Shown: positions 21,581-30,399, numbered from the stretch's first letter. The stretch is DNA of 33,256 bases from UBA1081 sp045639185 (GCA_045639185.1 JAZUCO010000173.1:1-33256), one strand, 5' to 3'. Notes: generated from the letters alone by a model not told the origin. A program made the numbers and translations.

Positions 21581-22936
21581 TTATCGTGTAAGTGTTCCGC
21601 CGTCTGAATAAAGAAGCAGTTTGATATCGGCTTCGTTGCCTGTTTCTGCATCAATATAAATCAGCACGTCGTTCTGATTTTTGTCGCTGCAGAGGAATTC
21701 GTAAGCATAGACCTCTTTGCCGTTTGCCATAGGAATAAAGGCAAATTCTGAGTTTTTGACAGTAAGTGCAGTGCTGAGTTTCTCCTTTGCTGCGTTGATG
21801 CTGATGACATTTCCGGGCACTTCTCTCGATTTGTGATTCATAAGATATCCCGTGCAGTCAACAGCGGTGATTTCGCCCTTATCAAGTGAAACGCTGACTT
21901 TGATAAGGTCGGGATAACATATTACACCATCCTGAGTATAGGCAAAATTGATGGTGCATATTCCGTCAGATGTGAAAAAGTAGCTTTCCTTCATAGACGG
22001 ATACCCGTGTTTGTCAAGGTATGAACGAGCTTTTGAAATTGCTTCTTCCGGTTCGATTTTTGTTTCACCTGCAAATTTATCTGTTATAAGATAAAGCAGA
22101 AAACCCCCGTTTTTTGTAACGGCAACAGATGTGTTTTCGCAGTAGAAGACATAAGCCTCTGTTTTGCTTTTTTCGTCCTCAGCTTTGATGAGTTTTGATT
22201 CTTCAATGCCCGAAAAAACAGATGCACGCTTTTTTGCTTCAGATTCCGAAATCTGTTTTTGGTCTTTAAGGAAGCCTGAATCCTTGTTGACGATGTTATC
22301 TGCAAAAGGACCGTCATAGATAAGGGACGGATAATCCTCGAATGATTTTTCCGCATCTGTCACAGAATCGGAATATGAAACAGATAAATCGCCTTTGTCG
22401 GTGAGATTCCCCAGAGTTGAAACTGCGTTTTCAAAGTCAACTTCGCCCGAAAGCATAACCTGTTCGATATAGCTTATCTGGTCAGCAAGTTCACCTGCGT
22501 ACTGATACAGTTTTTCAATATTTTTTCTGTCTTCATCAGTCAGCGGTTCACCCGAAACGGATTTTTTTGTCACAGACTGAACAAGGTCTGCCGCCTGAGT
22601 GAGAAACTTGTTGATATTTCCGAGTTGTGCCGTGCCCGAATCAAGCTCTGAAAGGCAGTTTTTTGCACCCTGGGATGCTTTGCTCAGAGATAAAGAGAGT
22701 CCGGAGGTCATTGTTGCTGTGTTTGCATATTGCATTTTTCTAAGGTCATTTTCCAGCGTGTCAATGTAGGATGCCAGTGATGCAACGGTGCGCTGATGTG
22801 CAACTGTCAGCTCACGGGCATACCTTGTTGTTCTGACTGTCTGAAAAATTCCCCAGACAGCCAGTGCTGTAGTAAGCGCAAGGGAAAATGATAATATTCT
22901 TATCCATATTCTTTTTGCAAGGCGTATGGTTTTCAA
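21581..22936 (-). CDS. ypeB: Spore germination protein YpeB
   Basis: YpeB stabilises and restrains the cortex-lytic enzyme SleB in dormant spores. The 451-residue protein has an N-terminal membrane helix (about 15-35, ILSFSLALTTALAVWGIF), a long helical region and C-terminal PepSY-like repeats (ISESEAKKRASVF, EPEEAISKARSYL, SINAAKEKLSTAL). The TTG at 22936 is preferred as start because AAGGAG lies eight bases upstream and the product begins MKTIRLAKRIWIR; a TTG at 23002 has no ribosome site. No sleB is adjacent, unlike the common sleB-ypeB pair. The next gene is a small lipoprotein. A forespore promoter was not identified. Confidence 0.88.
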   Translation of the reverse strand: MKTIRLAKRIWIRILSFSLALTTALAVWGIFQTVRTTRYARELTVAHQRTVASLASYIDTLENDLRKMQYANTATMTSGLSLSLSKASQGAKNCLSELDSGTAQLGNINKFLTQAADLVQSVTKKSVSGEPLTDEDRKNIEKLYQYAGELADQISYIEQVMLSGEVDFENAVSTLGNLTDKGDLSVSYSDSVTDAEKSFEDYPSLIYDGPFADNIVNKDSGFLKDQKQISESEAKKRASVFSGIEESKLIKAEDEKSKTEAYVFYCENTSVAVTKNGGFLLYLITDKFAGETKIEPEEAISKARSYLDKHGYPSMKESYFFTSDGICTINFAYTQDGVICYPDLIKVSVSLDKGEITAVDCTGYLMNHKSREVPGNVISINAAKEKLSTALTVKNSEFAFIPMANGKEVYAYEFLCSDKNQNDVLIYIDAETGNEADIKLLLYSDGGTLTR

Positions 22937-23019
22937 AAAATCAGCTCCTTTGAGGGTATTTTTTGATTCAGATTCCGCTCTATGCAAAAAAAATTTTGCC
23001 AAAGAGAAATTTTTGTTTA

Positions 23020-23048
23020 TTGTATATTTATATTTTTTGTGTTATAAT
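23020..23048 (+). promoter_or_regulatory. Promoter for uxaC with extended -10
   Basis: TTGTAT (23020-23025), 17-base spacer, TATAAT (23043-23048) with upstream TGTG. A near copy of its -10 and start region occurs upstream of the NAD(P)HX gene. Confidence 0.7.
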
Positions 23049-23051
23049 AAA

Positions 23052-23069
23052 AACAATTTATTAATTGTT
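23052..23069 (+). promoter_or_regulatory. Candidate operator at the uxaC transcription start
   Basis: Palindrome AACAATT-TATT-AATTGTT four bases after the -10, covering the expected start site. Confidence 0.4.
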
Positions 23070-23088
23070 CACTTATACCTTTTAACTA

Positions 23089-23109
23089 TTATCGGTAATA
23101 TTCCGATAA
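23089..23109 (+). promoter_or_regulatory. Second candidate operator in the uxaC leader
   Basis: Inverted repeat TTATCGG-N7-CCGATAA, about 14 bases upstream of the ribosome site. Size and symmetry fit a dimeric repressor site; the hexuronate regulator itself is not in the window. Confidence 0.45.
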
Positions 23110-23137
23110 ATCATTGTGTCTCAAAGGATGGTATGAT

Positions 23138-24535
23138 ATGAAAAAATTTATGGCTGAAGATTTTCTTCTTTCAACTGAAACAGCAAAAACACTTTTCAAG
23201 GCTTGTAATGCAATGCCTATTTATGACTGGCATTGTCATCTTTCTCCCAAGGAGATTTATGAAAACAAAGAGCCTGCAGATATAACTCAGCTCTGGCTCG
23301 GCGGTGATCATTATAAGTGGAGAGGTATGAGAAGCTGCGGTATTGATGAAAAATACATCACAGGTGATGCTTCAAACTATGAAAAGTTTGTGAAGTGGGC
23401 AAGTGTAATGAATTATTGTATCGGCAATCCGCTTTATCATTGGACTCATCTTGAGCTTCAGCGTTATTTCGGCATCGACACACCTCTTTCTCCCAAAACA
23501 GCAGATGAAATCTGGGAAAAGGCAAATGCAAAAATCAAAGAGGGTGGTTTCAGACCCCGTGACCTTATTGCAAAATCAAACGTTGCGGCTGTCTGCACAA
23601 CAGATGACCCTGCAGATACACTCGAATATCATAAACTGATTGCAGAAGATGAAACAGTAAGCTTCAAGGTGCTTCCTGCTTTCCGTCCCGACAAGACTCT
23701 TTATATCGACCTTCCCTCATTTATTCCCTGGCTTGAGGCTATGGAAAAAACAGCAGGCACAACAATTGACAGCTATGCAAAGCTTAAGGAAGTGCTCGTC
23801 AGCAGAATCAATTTCTTTGAAGAAATGGGCTGTAAGGCAACTGACCACGCATTCCTCTATGCTCCCTATATCAGAGCAACAGAAGAAGAGCTTGAAGAGA
23901 TTTTTGCAAAAGGAAGAAACGGTGAAACTCTCACAGAAACAGAAGCAGACAAATATAAAACAGAGCTTTTCCGATTCCTTGCAAAAGAGTATTACAAAAA
24001 AGGCTGGGCAATGGAAGTTCACATCGGTGCAATGAGAAACAACAACACAAAGATGTTTAACAAGCTTGGTCCCGACACAGGTTATGACTCAATTGGTGAC
24101 AGAGAAATTGCTTACGGTCTTTCACGTCTTCTTGACTCACTTGCAGAAGAGGGTATGCTCCCCAAAACGATCCTCTTCACACTCAATCCCAAAGATAACT
24201 ACGTTCTCGGCACAATGCTCGGCAATTTCCAGAATTCAGATGCGGAATCAAAGATTCAGTTCGGCTCTGCATGGTGGTTCAACGATAATATCGACGGTAT
24301 GCAGACTCAGATGAAAGCTCTTGCAAATCTCGGAATGCTCGGCAAGTTTGTAGGTATGGTTACAGATTCACGTTCATTCCTTTCATATCCTCGTCACGAA
24401 TATTTCAGAAGAATACTCTGTGAACTTATCGGCGGTTGGGTTGAAAACGGTGAATATCCCTGGGATGAGGAAGTCCTCACAGCTATGGTTGAGGATATTG
24501 CATTCAACAATGCAAAAAATTATATCGGTATGTAA
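23138..24535 (+). CDS. uxaC: Glucuronate (uronate) isomerase
   Basis: Isomerises D-glucuronate to fructuronate and D-galacturonate to tagaturonate, the entry step for uronic acids from pectin and xylan. The 465-residue length is standard. It is an amidohydrolase-like TIM barrel with metal motif YDWHCHLSP (D30, H32, H34), TDDPADTLEYH and MEVHIGAMRNNN, then a C-terminal MVTDSRSFLSYPRHEYFRR. The ATG at 23138 follows AAAGGA by nine bases; the longer frame from 23114 includes that site. No uxuA, uxaB or kdg genes are nearby, so it is a stand-alone copy. cysK follows after 14 bases and could be co-transcribed. Confidence 0.96.
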   Translation: MKKFMAEDFLLSTETAKTLFKACNAMPIYDWHCHLSPKEIYENKEPADITQLWLGGDHYKWRGMRSCGIDEKYITGDASNYEKFVKWASVMNYCIGNPLYHWTHLELQRYFGIDTPLSPKTADEIWEKANAKIKEGGFRPRDLIAKSNVAAVCTTDDPADTLEYHKLIAEDETVSFKVLPAFRPDKTLYIDLPSFIPWLEAMEKTAGTTIDSYAKLKEVLVSRINFFEEMGCKATDHAFLYAPYIRATEEELEEIFAKGRNGETLTETEADKYKTELFRFLAKEYYKKGWAMEVHIGAMRNNNTKMFNKLGPDTGYDSIGDREIAYGLSRLLDSLAEEGMLPKTILFTLNPKDNYVLGTMLGNFQNSDAESKIQFGSAWWFNDNIDGMQTQMKALANLGMLGKFVGMVTDSRSFLSYPRHEYFRRILCELIGGWVENGEYPWDEEVLTAMVEDIAFNNAKNYIGM

Positions 24536-24549
24536 GGTGAATTGATATT

Positions 24550-25518
24550 ATGGCAGAATTTACTTACGGTTTCGGTTTCAGACCGAAGGAATATATAGCA
24601 GAAAGTCTTCTTGACCTTGTTGGCAAAACTCCTATGGTCAAGCTCAGCAGATTTGCCTCTGCTGCAGGTGTTGGCGGAAATATTCTTGCAAAACTTGAGT
24701 ATTTCAATCCGTTAGGCTCCGCAAAAGACAGAATCGGCATTGCAATGATTGAAGATGCTGAGAGAAACGGTCTTATCGCAGAGGGCGGAACAATTATTGA
24801 ACCCACAAGCGGTAATACGGGTATTGCTCTTGCTTTTGCATCTGTAATCAAGGGTTATAAGCTCATTCTTACTATGCCCGAAAATATGAGTGAAGAGAGA
24901 ATGAAGATGCTTCGTGCTCTCGGTGCAGAGCTTGTTCTCACTCCTAAAGAACAGGGAATGCAGGGCGCAATTGACAAGGCAAAGGAAATTGCTGAAAACA
25001 CAGAAAACGCCTGGATTCCTATGCAGTTTGAGAACAAGGCAAATGCAAATATTCACAAAACAACAACTGCGCAGGAGATTCTTCATGACACATACGGTCA
25101 GATTGATTATTTTGTAGCAGGTGTCGGTACAGGCGGTACACTTACAGGTGTTGCGTCAACTCTCAAAGCATTCAATGATAAAGTAAAAATCATTGCTGTT
25201 GAGCCTGCTGATTCTCCTGTGCTCAAGGGTAAAGCTGCGGCTCCTCACGCAATTCAGGGTATAGGTGCAAATTTCATACCTGAAGTGCTTGATACTTCTC
25301 TTATTGATGAAATCATTGATGTTACAACTCAGCAGGCTTACAATGCTGCAAGAACTGCTGCCAAAACAGAAGGTCTTCTTGTCGGTGTTTCATCAGGTGC
25401 GGCACTTTTTGCTGCTTCGGTTATTGCAAACAGACCTGAAAATGCAGATAAGAATATCGTTGTTCTTCTTCCCGATACGGGAGAAAGATACCTTTCAACA
25501 GATTTGTTTGATATCTGA
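24550..25518 (+). CDS. cysK: Cysteine synthase (O-acetylserine sulfhydrylase)
   Basis: PLP enzyme that makes cysteine from O-acetylserine and sulfide. The 322-residue protein has NPLGSAKDR with PLP lysine K59 (Ala replaces the more usual Val), TSGNTG (86-91), the phosphate loop GVGTGGT, and GVSSGAA and the C-terminal PDTGERYLSTDLF typical of CysK. An N-terminal extension of about 17 residues precedes the usual start of the fold. AGGTGA lies about ten bases before the ATG. It lies 14 bases after uxaC and two bases before recG, though these three have no shared pathway. Confidence 0.94.
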   Translation: MAEFTYGFGFRPKEYIAESLLDLVGKTPMVKLSRFASAAGVGGNILAKLEYFNPLGSAKDRIGIAMIEDAERNGLIAEGGTIIEPTSGNTGIALAFASVIKGYKLILTMPENMSEERMKMLRALGAELVLTPKEQGMQGAIDKAKEIAENTENAWIPMQFENKANANIHKTTTAQEILHDTYGQIDYFVAGVGTGGTLTGVASTLKAFNDKVKIIAVEPADSPVLKGKAAAPHAIQGIGANFIPEVLDTSLIDEIIDVTTQQAYNAARTAAKTEGLLVGVSSGAALFAASVIANRPENADKNIVVLLPDTGERYLSTDLFDI

Positions 25519-25520
25519 TT

Positions 25521-27557
25521 ATGGACTTTTCCACCGATATTAAATATATAAAAGGTGTAGGCGAAGTTGTTGCCGGGCTTTTTAACAAGCTCGGCATTTT
25601 TACAATCGGAGACCTGCTTGCCAATTATCCCCGTGATTATGAGGATTGGAGCAAGGTCACACCCATTATGTCGGCACCTTTCGGAGAAAACTGCTGTATA
25701 AGAGCAAGAATAACCAATGCGCCTGAGGGAATGAAAACAAGAAACGGCACAATGATCTTCAAAGCTGTGGCAACAGACGGAGAAGGTATTCTTATGCTGA
25801 CTTTTTTTAACAACAAATATGTTGTCAATCAGCTTTTTACAGACAATGAATACCTGTTTTTCGGCAAGATAAATCAGAATATTGTGGGCGGCAGAGAAAT
25901 GTTGTCTCCCAGATTTGTAAAAGTCAGCGATAATGAAAAAATACACCCCATTTACCGTCAGACAGAAAAACTCACAACAAGAAAGATTGAAACTGTTGTT
26001 GCGAGTGCCTTGTCTGCATTCAGAGGTGCATTTGAAGAAACTTTGCCCGATTATCTTATACAGAAATATCGTCTTATGAATATTGAAGATGCTGTGCGGA
26101 ATATGCATTTTCCCGAAAGTGATGAAAAACTCAGACTTGCAAGACGCAGATTGATTTTTGAAGAACTTCTGGGTATGCAGCTGGGACTTCTTTATCTGAG
26201 AGAGAGAAGCAGAAGCCGGACTTCTGTCAGAATTGTGAATGACAGAACTCCGGAGTTTTATTCCTGGTTGCCCTATTCACCCACCGATGCACAGAAAAGA
26301 TGTATCAGTGAATGTGCAGAGGATATGAAAGACTCAAAACCGATGAACAGACTTCTGCAGGGTGATGTCGGCTCAGGTAAAACAACAGTTGCGGCAGCTC
26401 TTATTTATAATGCTGTGGCAAACGGTTATCAGAGTGCTCTTATGGTGCCGACTGAAGTTCTTGCAGAGCAGCATTGCAAATCTCTTGCAAAGCTTTTCGG
26501 AGGCAGAATAAACATTGCTCTTCTCACAGGCTCAGTCAAGGCATCACAGAAAAAGCATATTAAAGACGGTCTTGCAGACGGCAGTATTGACCTTGTTGTG
26601 GGCACTCACGCTATTATAAGCGAAGATGTTCAGTTCAAAAGACTCGGTTTTGTTATAACGGATGAGCAACACCGTTTTGGTGTAAATCAGAGAACAGCAC
26701 TTGCAAAAAAAGGCATCAATCCCCATACTCTTGTTATGTCTGCGACACCGATTCCGAGAACTCTCGGTCTTATTATCTACGGTGACCTTGATATTTCAAT
26801 TATCGATGAACTTCCAAAAGGAAGACAGCCCATTGAAACATATTGTGTGGGCACGGATTACCGTGAACGCATTTATAAATTTATAAAAAAGCATATTGAT
26901 GAGGGACGTCAGGCATACGTTATCTGTCCTCTTGTTGAAGAAGGGGAAACAGACCTTGTACCTGCTCAGGAATATGCGGCTTATCTTCAGAAGAAAGTGT
27001 TTACCGATTGCACCGTGGGACTTCTTCACGGCAAAATGAAACCGAAACAGAAAGACGAAGTAATGCGTGATTTTGCAGATGGCAGAATTCAGATTCTTGT
27101 TTCAACGGTTGTTGTTGAAGTCGGCATAGATGTGCCCAATGCAGCTGTGATGATGATTGAGAATGCAGAAAGATTCGGTCTTTCTCAGCTTCATCAGCCC
27201 AGAGGCAGAATCGGCAGAGGGCAGTTCAAATCAACCTGTGTACTCGTTTCGGATGCACAGAATGATGACAGTCTGAAGCGTCTTGATGTTATGTGTAAAA
27301 CAACAGACGGCTTTGTGATTGCGGAAGAAGACCTCAAACAGCGAGGTCCCGGTGATTTTCTCGGTTCAAGACAGCACGGTCTGCCTGAATTGAGACTTGC
27401 AAACATTGTAACTGACACAAAAATTCTTTATGCGGCACAGAAACAGGCTGAAGATATTCTTCTTGCTGATCCTGAACTTGCATTCCCAGAACACAAAAAG
27501 CTTCGTGAACTTATGGAAAATGTTTTCGGCAAGTTCGGTGAAGTGGGAATAAACTAA
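25521..27557 (+). CDS. recG: ATP-dependent DNA helicase RecG
   Basis: RecG remodels stalled replication forks and branched DNA. The 678-residue length is typical. An N-terminal wedge/OB region (about 1-240) is followed by two helicase domains: P-loop GDVGSGKTT (281-289), DEQHRFG (381-387), SATPIPRT, VEVGIDVPNA and the motif VI region HQPRGRIGRG, which has Pro where Leu is most common. ADG...KQRGPGDFLGSRQHG at the C-terminus is the RecG TRG region. The ATG lies two bases after the cysK stop with no clear ribosome site, implying translational coupling. A bidirectional terminator follows. Confidence 0.97.
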   Translation: MDFSTDIKYIKGVGEVVAGLFNKLGIFTIGDLLANYPRDYEDWSKVTPIMSAPFGENCCIRARITNAPEGMKTRNGTMIFKAVATDGEGILMLTFFNNKYVVNQLFTDNEYLFFGKINQNIVGGREMLSPRFVKVSDNEKIHPIYRQTEKLTTRKIETVVASALSAFRGAFEETLPDYLIQKYRLMNIEDAVRNMHFPESDEKLRLARRRLIFEELLGMQLGLLYLRERSRSRTSVRIVNDRTPEFYSWLPYSPTDAQKRCISECAEDMKDSKPMNRLLQGDVGSGKTTVAAALIYNAVANGYQSALMVPTEVLAEQHCKSLAKLFGGRINIALLTGSVKASQKKHIKDGLADGSIDLVVGTHAIISEDVQFKRLGFVITDEQHRFGVNQRTALAKKGINPHTLVMSATPIPRTLGLIIYGDLDISIIDELPKGRQPIETYCVGTDYRERIYKFIKKHIDEGRQAYVICPLVEEGETDLVPAQEYAAYLQKKVFTDCTVGLLHGKMKPKQKDEVMRDFADGRIQILVSTVVVEVGIDVPNAAVMMIENAERFGLSQLHQPRGRIGRGQFKSTCVLVSDAQNDDSLKRLDVMCKTTDGFVIAEEDLKQRGPGDFLGSRQHGLPELRLANIVTDTKILYAAQKQAEDILLADPELAFPEHKKLRELMENVFGKFGEVGIN

Positions 27558-27597
27558 AAAAAGACCACTATCATAAAAATGATAGTGGTAATTTTTT
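27556..27597. terminator. Bidirectional terminator between recG and the 97-residue gene
   Basis: Eleven-pair perfect stem ACCACTATCAT/ATGATAGTGGT with loop AAAA (27575-27578), A7 on the left and T6 on the right. Confidence 0.93.
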
Positions 27598-27889
27598 ACT
27601 GTGAAAGTGCTCTGTCAAGCCAGATGGATGCAATATCCATTGCCTGATAAAGACCTTGTTTTTCGCTCTTTTTAACGATTCTTTCTCTTGGTCTTACATC
27701 GGGGTCTGTGTTGAGAAGCTGAACAGTAACTCTGCTTGCAACTTCAAGTTCTCCCACTGTTTTTGTTGAGCAGATCTGAAGCATAACAACAAACGGATCG
27801 CTCATATTGCCGTAATAAATCGTCTTACCGCAGCGAACTAAGGGGTAACCCTTGTAAGTAAGGAACTTAGGTCCCTTTTTTTCTGCCAT
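27596..27889 (-). CDS. Conserved-looking 97-residue protein, unknown function
   Basis: Function not recognised. The sequence (MAEKKGPKFLTYKGYPLVRCGKTIYYG...) reads as a compact soluble alpha/beta protein with regular codon use, and ends DIASIWLDRAL. No membrane segment, signal or known catalytic motif is visible. A GGAAAGGA site lies upstream. It follows ireB by 33 bases with no terminator between them, so the two are probably co-transcribed. The arrangement suggests a housekeeping role in the same unit, but this is inference. Confidence 0.78.
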   Translation of the reverse strand: MAEKKGPKFLTYKGYPLVRCGKTIYYGNMSDPFVVMLQICSTKTVGELEVASRVTVQLLNTDPDVRPRERIVKKSEKQGLYQAMDIASIWLDRALSQ

Positions 27890-27922
27890 TAAAACTCAAT
27901 CCTTTCCTTGATAATGACGGGA

Positions 27923-28174
27923 TTAACCGTCCACATCGAGGTAATCCTTGATGAGTGCCTGCAAAAGCTCATAGCGGTCAATTTTCATAATTGTGTTTCT
28001 CGCATTGTTGTATGTTGTGATGTATGCGGGGTCTTCTGATAAAATATATCCCACTATCTGACTTACGGGGTTATAGCCTTTTTCTTCAAGAGCATCATAA
28101 ACACTGCTGAGCATTGCTTTGAGCTGAGAATCCTTGTCACCCTGAATCTTAAACTTGATAGTTTTATCTGTCAT
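27923..28174 (-). CDS. ireB: IreB-family regulatory phosphoprotein
   Basis: In enterococci IreB is a substrate of the PASTA kinase IreK and restrains intrinsic cephalosporin resistance. The 83-residue product matches the family (formerly DUF965/YrzL) in MTDKTIKFK, EEKGYNPVSQIVGYILSEDPAYIT and NNARN. Two N-terminal threonines, T2 and T5, sit like the two phosphorylated threonines of the enterococcal protein. GAGGTGA lies just upstream of the ATG at 28174; the longer frame from 28261 overlaps the promoter. In many Firmicutes it lies between alaS and ruvX; here it is with an unknown gene instead. Confidence 0.92.
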   Translation of the reverse strand: MTDKTIKFKIQGDKDSQLKAMLSSVYDALEEKGYNPVSQIVGYILSEDPAYITTYNNARNTIMKIDRYELLQALIKDYLDVDG

Positions 28175-28229
28175 TAAGGTCACCTCTTCCTTCGGCGCTC
28201 TGTTGAGCACAACTAATAATACATAATTT

Positions 28230-28258
28230 ATTATACAATAAAGATTTATAAAACACAA
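28230..28258 (-). promoter_or_regulatory. Promoter for ireB and the 97-residue gene
   Basis: Minus-strand TTGTGT (28258-28253), 17-base spacer, TATAAT (28235-28230). Confidence 0.6.
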
Positions 28259-28296
28259 CACTTTTTTGTATATTTTTATTCCGTTTTTTCGCTTTA

Positions 28297-28307
28297 TGTG
28301 TTACAAT
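28297..28307 (+). promoter_or_regulatory. Extended -10 promoter for the NAD(P)HX repair gene
   Basis: TGTG-T-TACAAT (-10 at 28302-28307). The -35 region is weak. The sequence from 28297 matches the uxaC promoter start region in 18 of 19 bases. Confidence 0.55.
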
Positions 28308-28337
28308 AAAAACAAATCATTGCAAAGGGGTATTTTT

Positions 28338-29855
28338 ATGTTTGTTCTCAGCGCAGAAAATATGCGCAAAGCAGAAGAAACTGCTGTTGCAAACGGTGCA
28401 GATTGGCTGACTCTTATGAAAACTGCAGGTACAAAGTGTGCAGATGTGATTTCACAAGAGGATAAAGACAAAAAGATTGTTATTCTCTGCGGAAAGGGTC
28501 GAAATGGCGGAGACGGTTTTGTTATTGCAGGAAAACTGTGGCAATACGGCTTCAGAAAGGTGTTTGCAATACTTGTTTATTCTGAGCCAACAGATGAAAT
28601 CTGTGTATCTGTGTATGATGAAATGAAAAAATTCCCCGTTGAAATCTGCAATTTTACAAAAGAGCCTGAAACCTGTGCTTTTCATATTGAAAGTGCAGAT
28701 GTGATTGCAGATGCTGTTTTCGGTATCGGTTTTAAGGGTGAACTTTCAGGTAATGCAAAAAGTGTTGTCGCTCTTGCAAATAAAAATACGGATGCAGTAA
28801 AATATGCAATTGATATTCCGTCGGGACTCTCTGCAGACGGCAATTACAACGGTGAGGAATATTTTTTCTCTGATAAGACACTCACTATGATTGCGTATAA
28901 GCCCGTGCATGTTTTCAGCCCCGTTGCCGAAATGTGCGGAGAAACAATGGTTATGGATATCGGTGTCGGTGATGATTGCCTTTCACCGTTTGCAGAAAAA
29001 TATACTGTCTTTACAAAAAACGAAGCTCTCGGCAATATTAAAGACAGACCATATAACAGCCATAAGGGTACATTCGGCAATGTGCTTACAGTCTGCGGCA
29101 GCAGAAATATGACAGGCTGTGTTTATCTTTGCAATCAGGCTCTGGTTGAAATCGGTGCAGGACTTGTAACAGCCTGCTTCCCTGATTGCATCTATGATGT
29201 TGTTGCTTCAAAACTCAATGAGCCTCTTATGCTGCCCGTTTACTGTAACGAAAACGGCAGAATGAAAACAGATGCAAAAACTCTTTATAAAAAGCTTGAT
29301 GTGTGCAATGTGGTTGCTGTCGGCTGCGGTATAGGTATTGACAATGACACAAAAGAGCTTGTGAAATTTCTGATAAAAAATACAAAAGGCACTCTGATTC
29401 TTGATGCGGACGCATTAAACTGCATTGCAAAGGATACGGATATTCTCGCAGAGGCAGAGTGTGATGTTGTGATTACTCCTCACCCCGGAGAAATGTCAAG
29501 ACTTACGGGAAAGAGTATTTCTGAGATTCAGAGTGACAGAATCGGCACAGCAACCGAATTTGCGAAGAAATATTCCGTTACTGTGCTTCTCAAGGGGGCG
29601 AATACTGTTGTTGCTGACAAAGACGGAAGAGTTTATATAAACACAACGGGCAATCCCTCTATGTCAAGGGGCGGCAGCGGAGATGTGCTTACAGGTCTTG
29701 TTGCAGGTCTTGTTTCTCAGTGTGATGATGTGTTTACTGCTGTGTGCACAGCGGCATATATTCACGGCGCAGTTGCTGATGAGCTTGTAAAAAAATACGG
29801 AAAGTTGTCTGCAACACCTTCCCGTATAATAGAAAATATTCACTTGGCTTTCTGA
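28338..29855 (+). CDS. nnr: Bifunctional NAD(P)H-hydrate epimerase / ADP- or ATP-dependent dehydratase
   Basis: Repairs hydrated NADH and NADPH. The 505-residue protein joins an N-terminal YjeF epimerase domain (about 1-205; GKGRNGGDG at 52-60, DIPSGLSADG) and a C-terminal ribokinase-like dehydratase domain (about 220-505; HKGTFGNVLTVCGS, TPHPGEMSRL, NPSMSRGGSGDVLTG with catalytic D449). Both halves look intact. The ATG at 28338 follows AAAGGGG by seven bases; the longer frame from 28266 would start inside the promoter. Its 3' end overlaps the convergent VanZ-like gene by 16 bases. Confidence 0.96.
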   Translation: MFVLSAENMRKAEETAVANGADWLTLMKTAGTKCADVISQEDKDKKIVILCGKGRNGGDGFVIAGKLWQYGFRKVFAILVYSEPTDEICVSVYDEMKKFPVEICNFTKEPETCAFHIESADVIADAVFGIGFKGELSGNAKSVVALANKNTDAVKYAIDIPSGLSADGNYNGEEYFFSDKTLTMIAYKPVHVFSPVAEMCGETMVMDIGVGDDCLSPFAEKYTVFTKNEALGNIKDRPYNSHKGTFGNVLTVCGSRNMTGCVYLCNQALVEIGAGLVTACFPDCIYDVVASKLNEPLMLPVYCNENGRMKTDAKTLYKKLDVCNVVAVGCGIGIDNDTKELVKFLIKNTKGTLILDADALNCIAKDTDILAEAECDVVITPHPGEMSRLTGKSISEIQSDRIGTATEFAKKYSVTVLLKGANTVVADKDGRVYINTTGNPSMSRGGSGDVLTGLVAGLVSQCDDVFTAVCTAAYIHGAVADELVKKYGKLSATPSRIIENIHLAF

Positions 29856-30334
29856 GATTTTCTTCTGTTATAAATCCACACAATAACAAACAGAAACAGC
29901 ACACCGCAGAGGGCACCCGATGAGTCAATGAGAATGTCTGTAAACTGACAGCTTCTTCCCGGCACAAAATACTGGTGAATCTCATCGCTGACGGCATAAA
30001 GTGCACCCGTCAGGAATGAAGCCGGTATGTTGATTTTGTTTTTTATGTAAAAAGAAAGTCCCGTAGCATAAAGGAAAAAACCGAGCGCCGCATATTCAAG
30101 GAAATGTGCGGTGTTTCTTATTATTCCGATGCATTTGTCAAGAATTATTTCAATCTGCTCATCTGTCAGGTCAAAATTTTCAAGGAATCTGTAAACGAAA
30201 GAGTCAGCTATAAAGTCACTTTTTTTGTTTGATTCATCAGCATTGTCTGCCGAGAGAAGAAAAATCACAGCCATAACGGCAATGGTAAGTGTTAAAAGTA
30301 TTGTTCTCAGGGCAAAAAGCTTCTTTTTGTTCAT
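29840..30334 (-). CDS. VanZ-like family membrane protein
   Basis: A 164-residue membrane protein with about four hydrophobic helices (near 12-29, 82-102, 104-125 and 134-155). The family signature SDEIHQYFVPGRSCQFTDIL (about 116-135) with DSSGALCG is clear. VanZ confers low-level teicoplanin resistance in enterococci, but most VanZ-like proteins have no known function. GGAG lies near the ATG. It has its own promoter and overlaps the preceding convergent gene at its 3' end, with no terminator between. Confidence 0.87.
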   Translation of the reverse strand: MNKKKLFALRTILLTLTIAVMAVIFLLSADNADESNKKSDFIADSFVYRFLENFDLTDEQIEIILDKCIGIIRNTAHFLEYAALGFFLYATGLSFYIKNKINIPASFLTGALYAVSDEIHQYFVPGRSCQFTDILIDSSGALCGVLFLFVIVWIYNRRKSQKAK

Positions 30335-30349
30335 ATTATCACTCCGTAT

Positions 30350-30382
30350 GTATTATACTATTAAAAGAAGCAGGGCGCAATA
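30350..30382 (-). promoter_or_regulatory. Probable promoter for the VanZ-like gene
   Basis: Minus-strand TTGCGC, 17-base spacer, TATAAT, the -10 lying about 20 bases upstream of the start codon. The -35 is weak. Confidence 0.45.
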
Positions 30383-30399
30383 AATTTGGATAAAAACTA

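Noticed and set aside
25338..26108. 256-codon minus-strand frame opposite cysK and recG
   Set aside because: It spans the ends of two well-supported genes, starts within one and has Cys/Phe/His-rich shadow composition.
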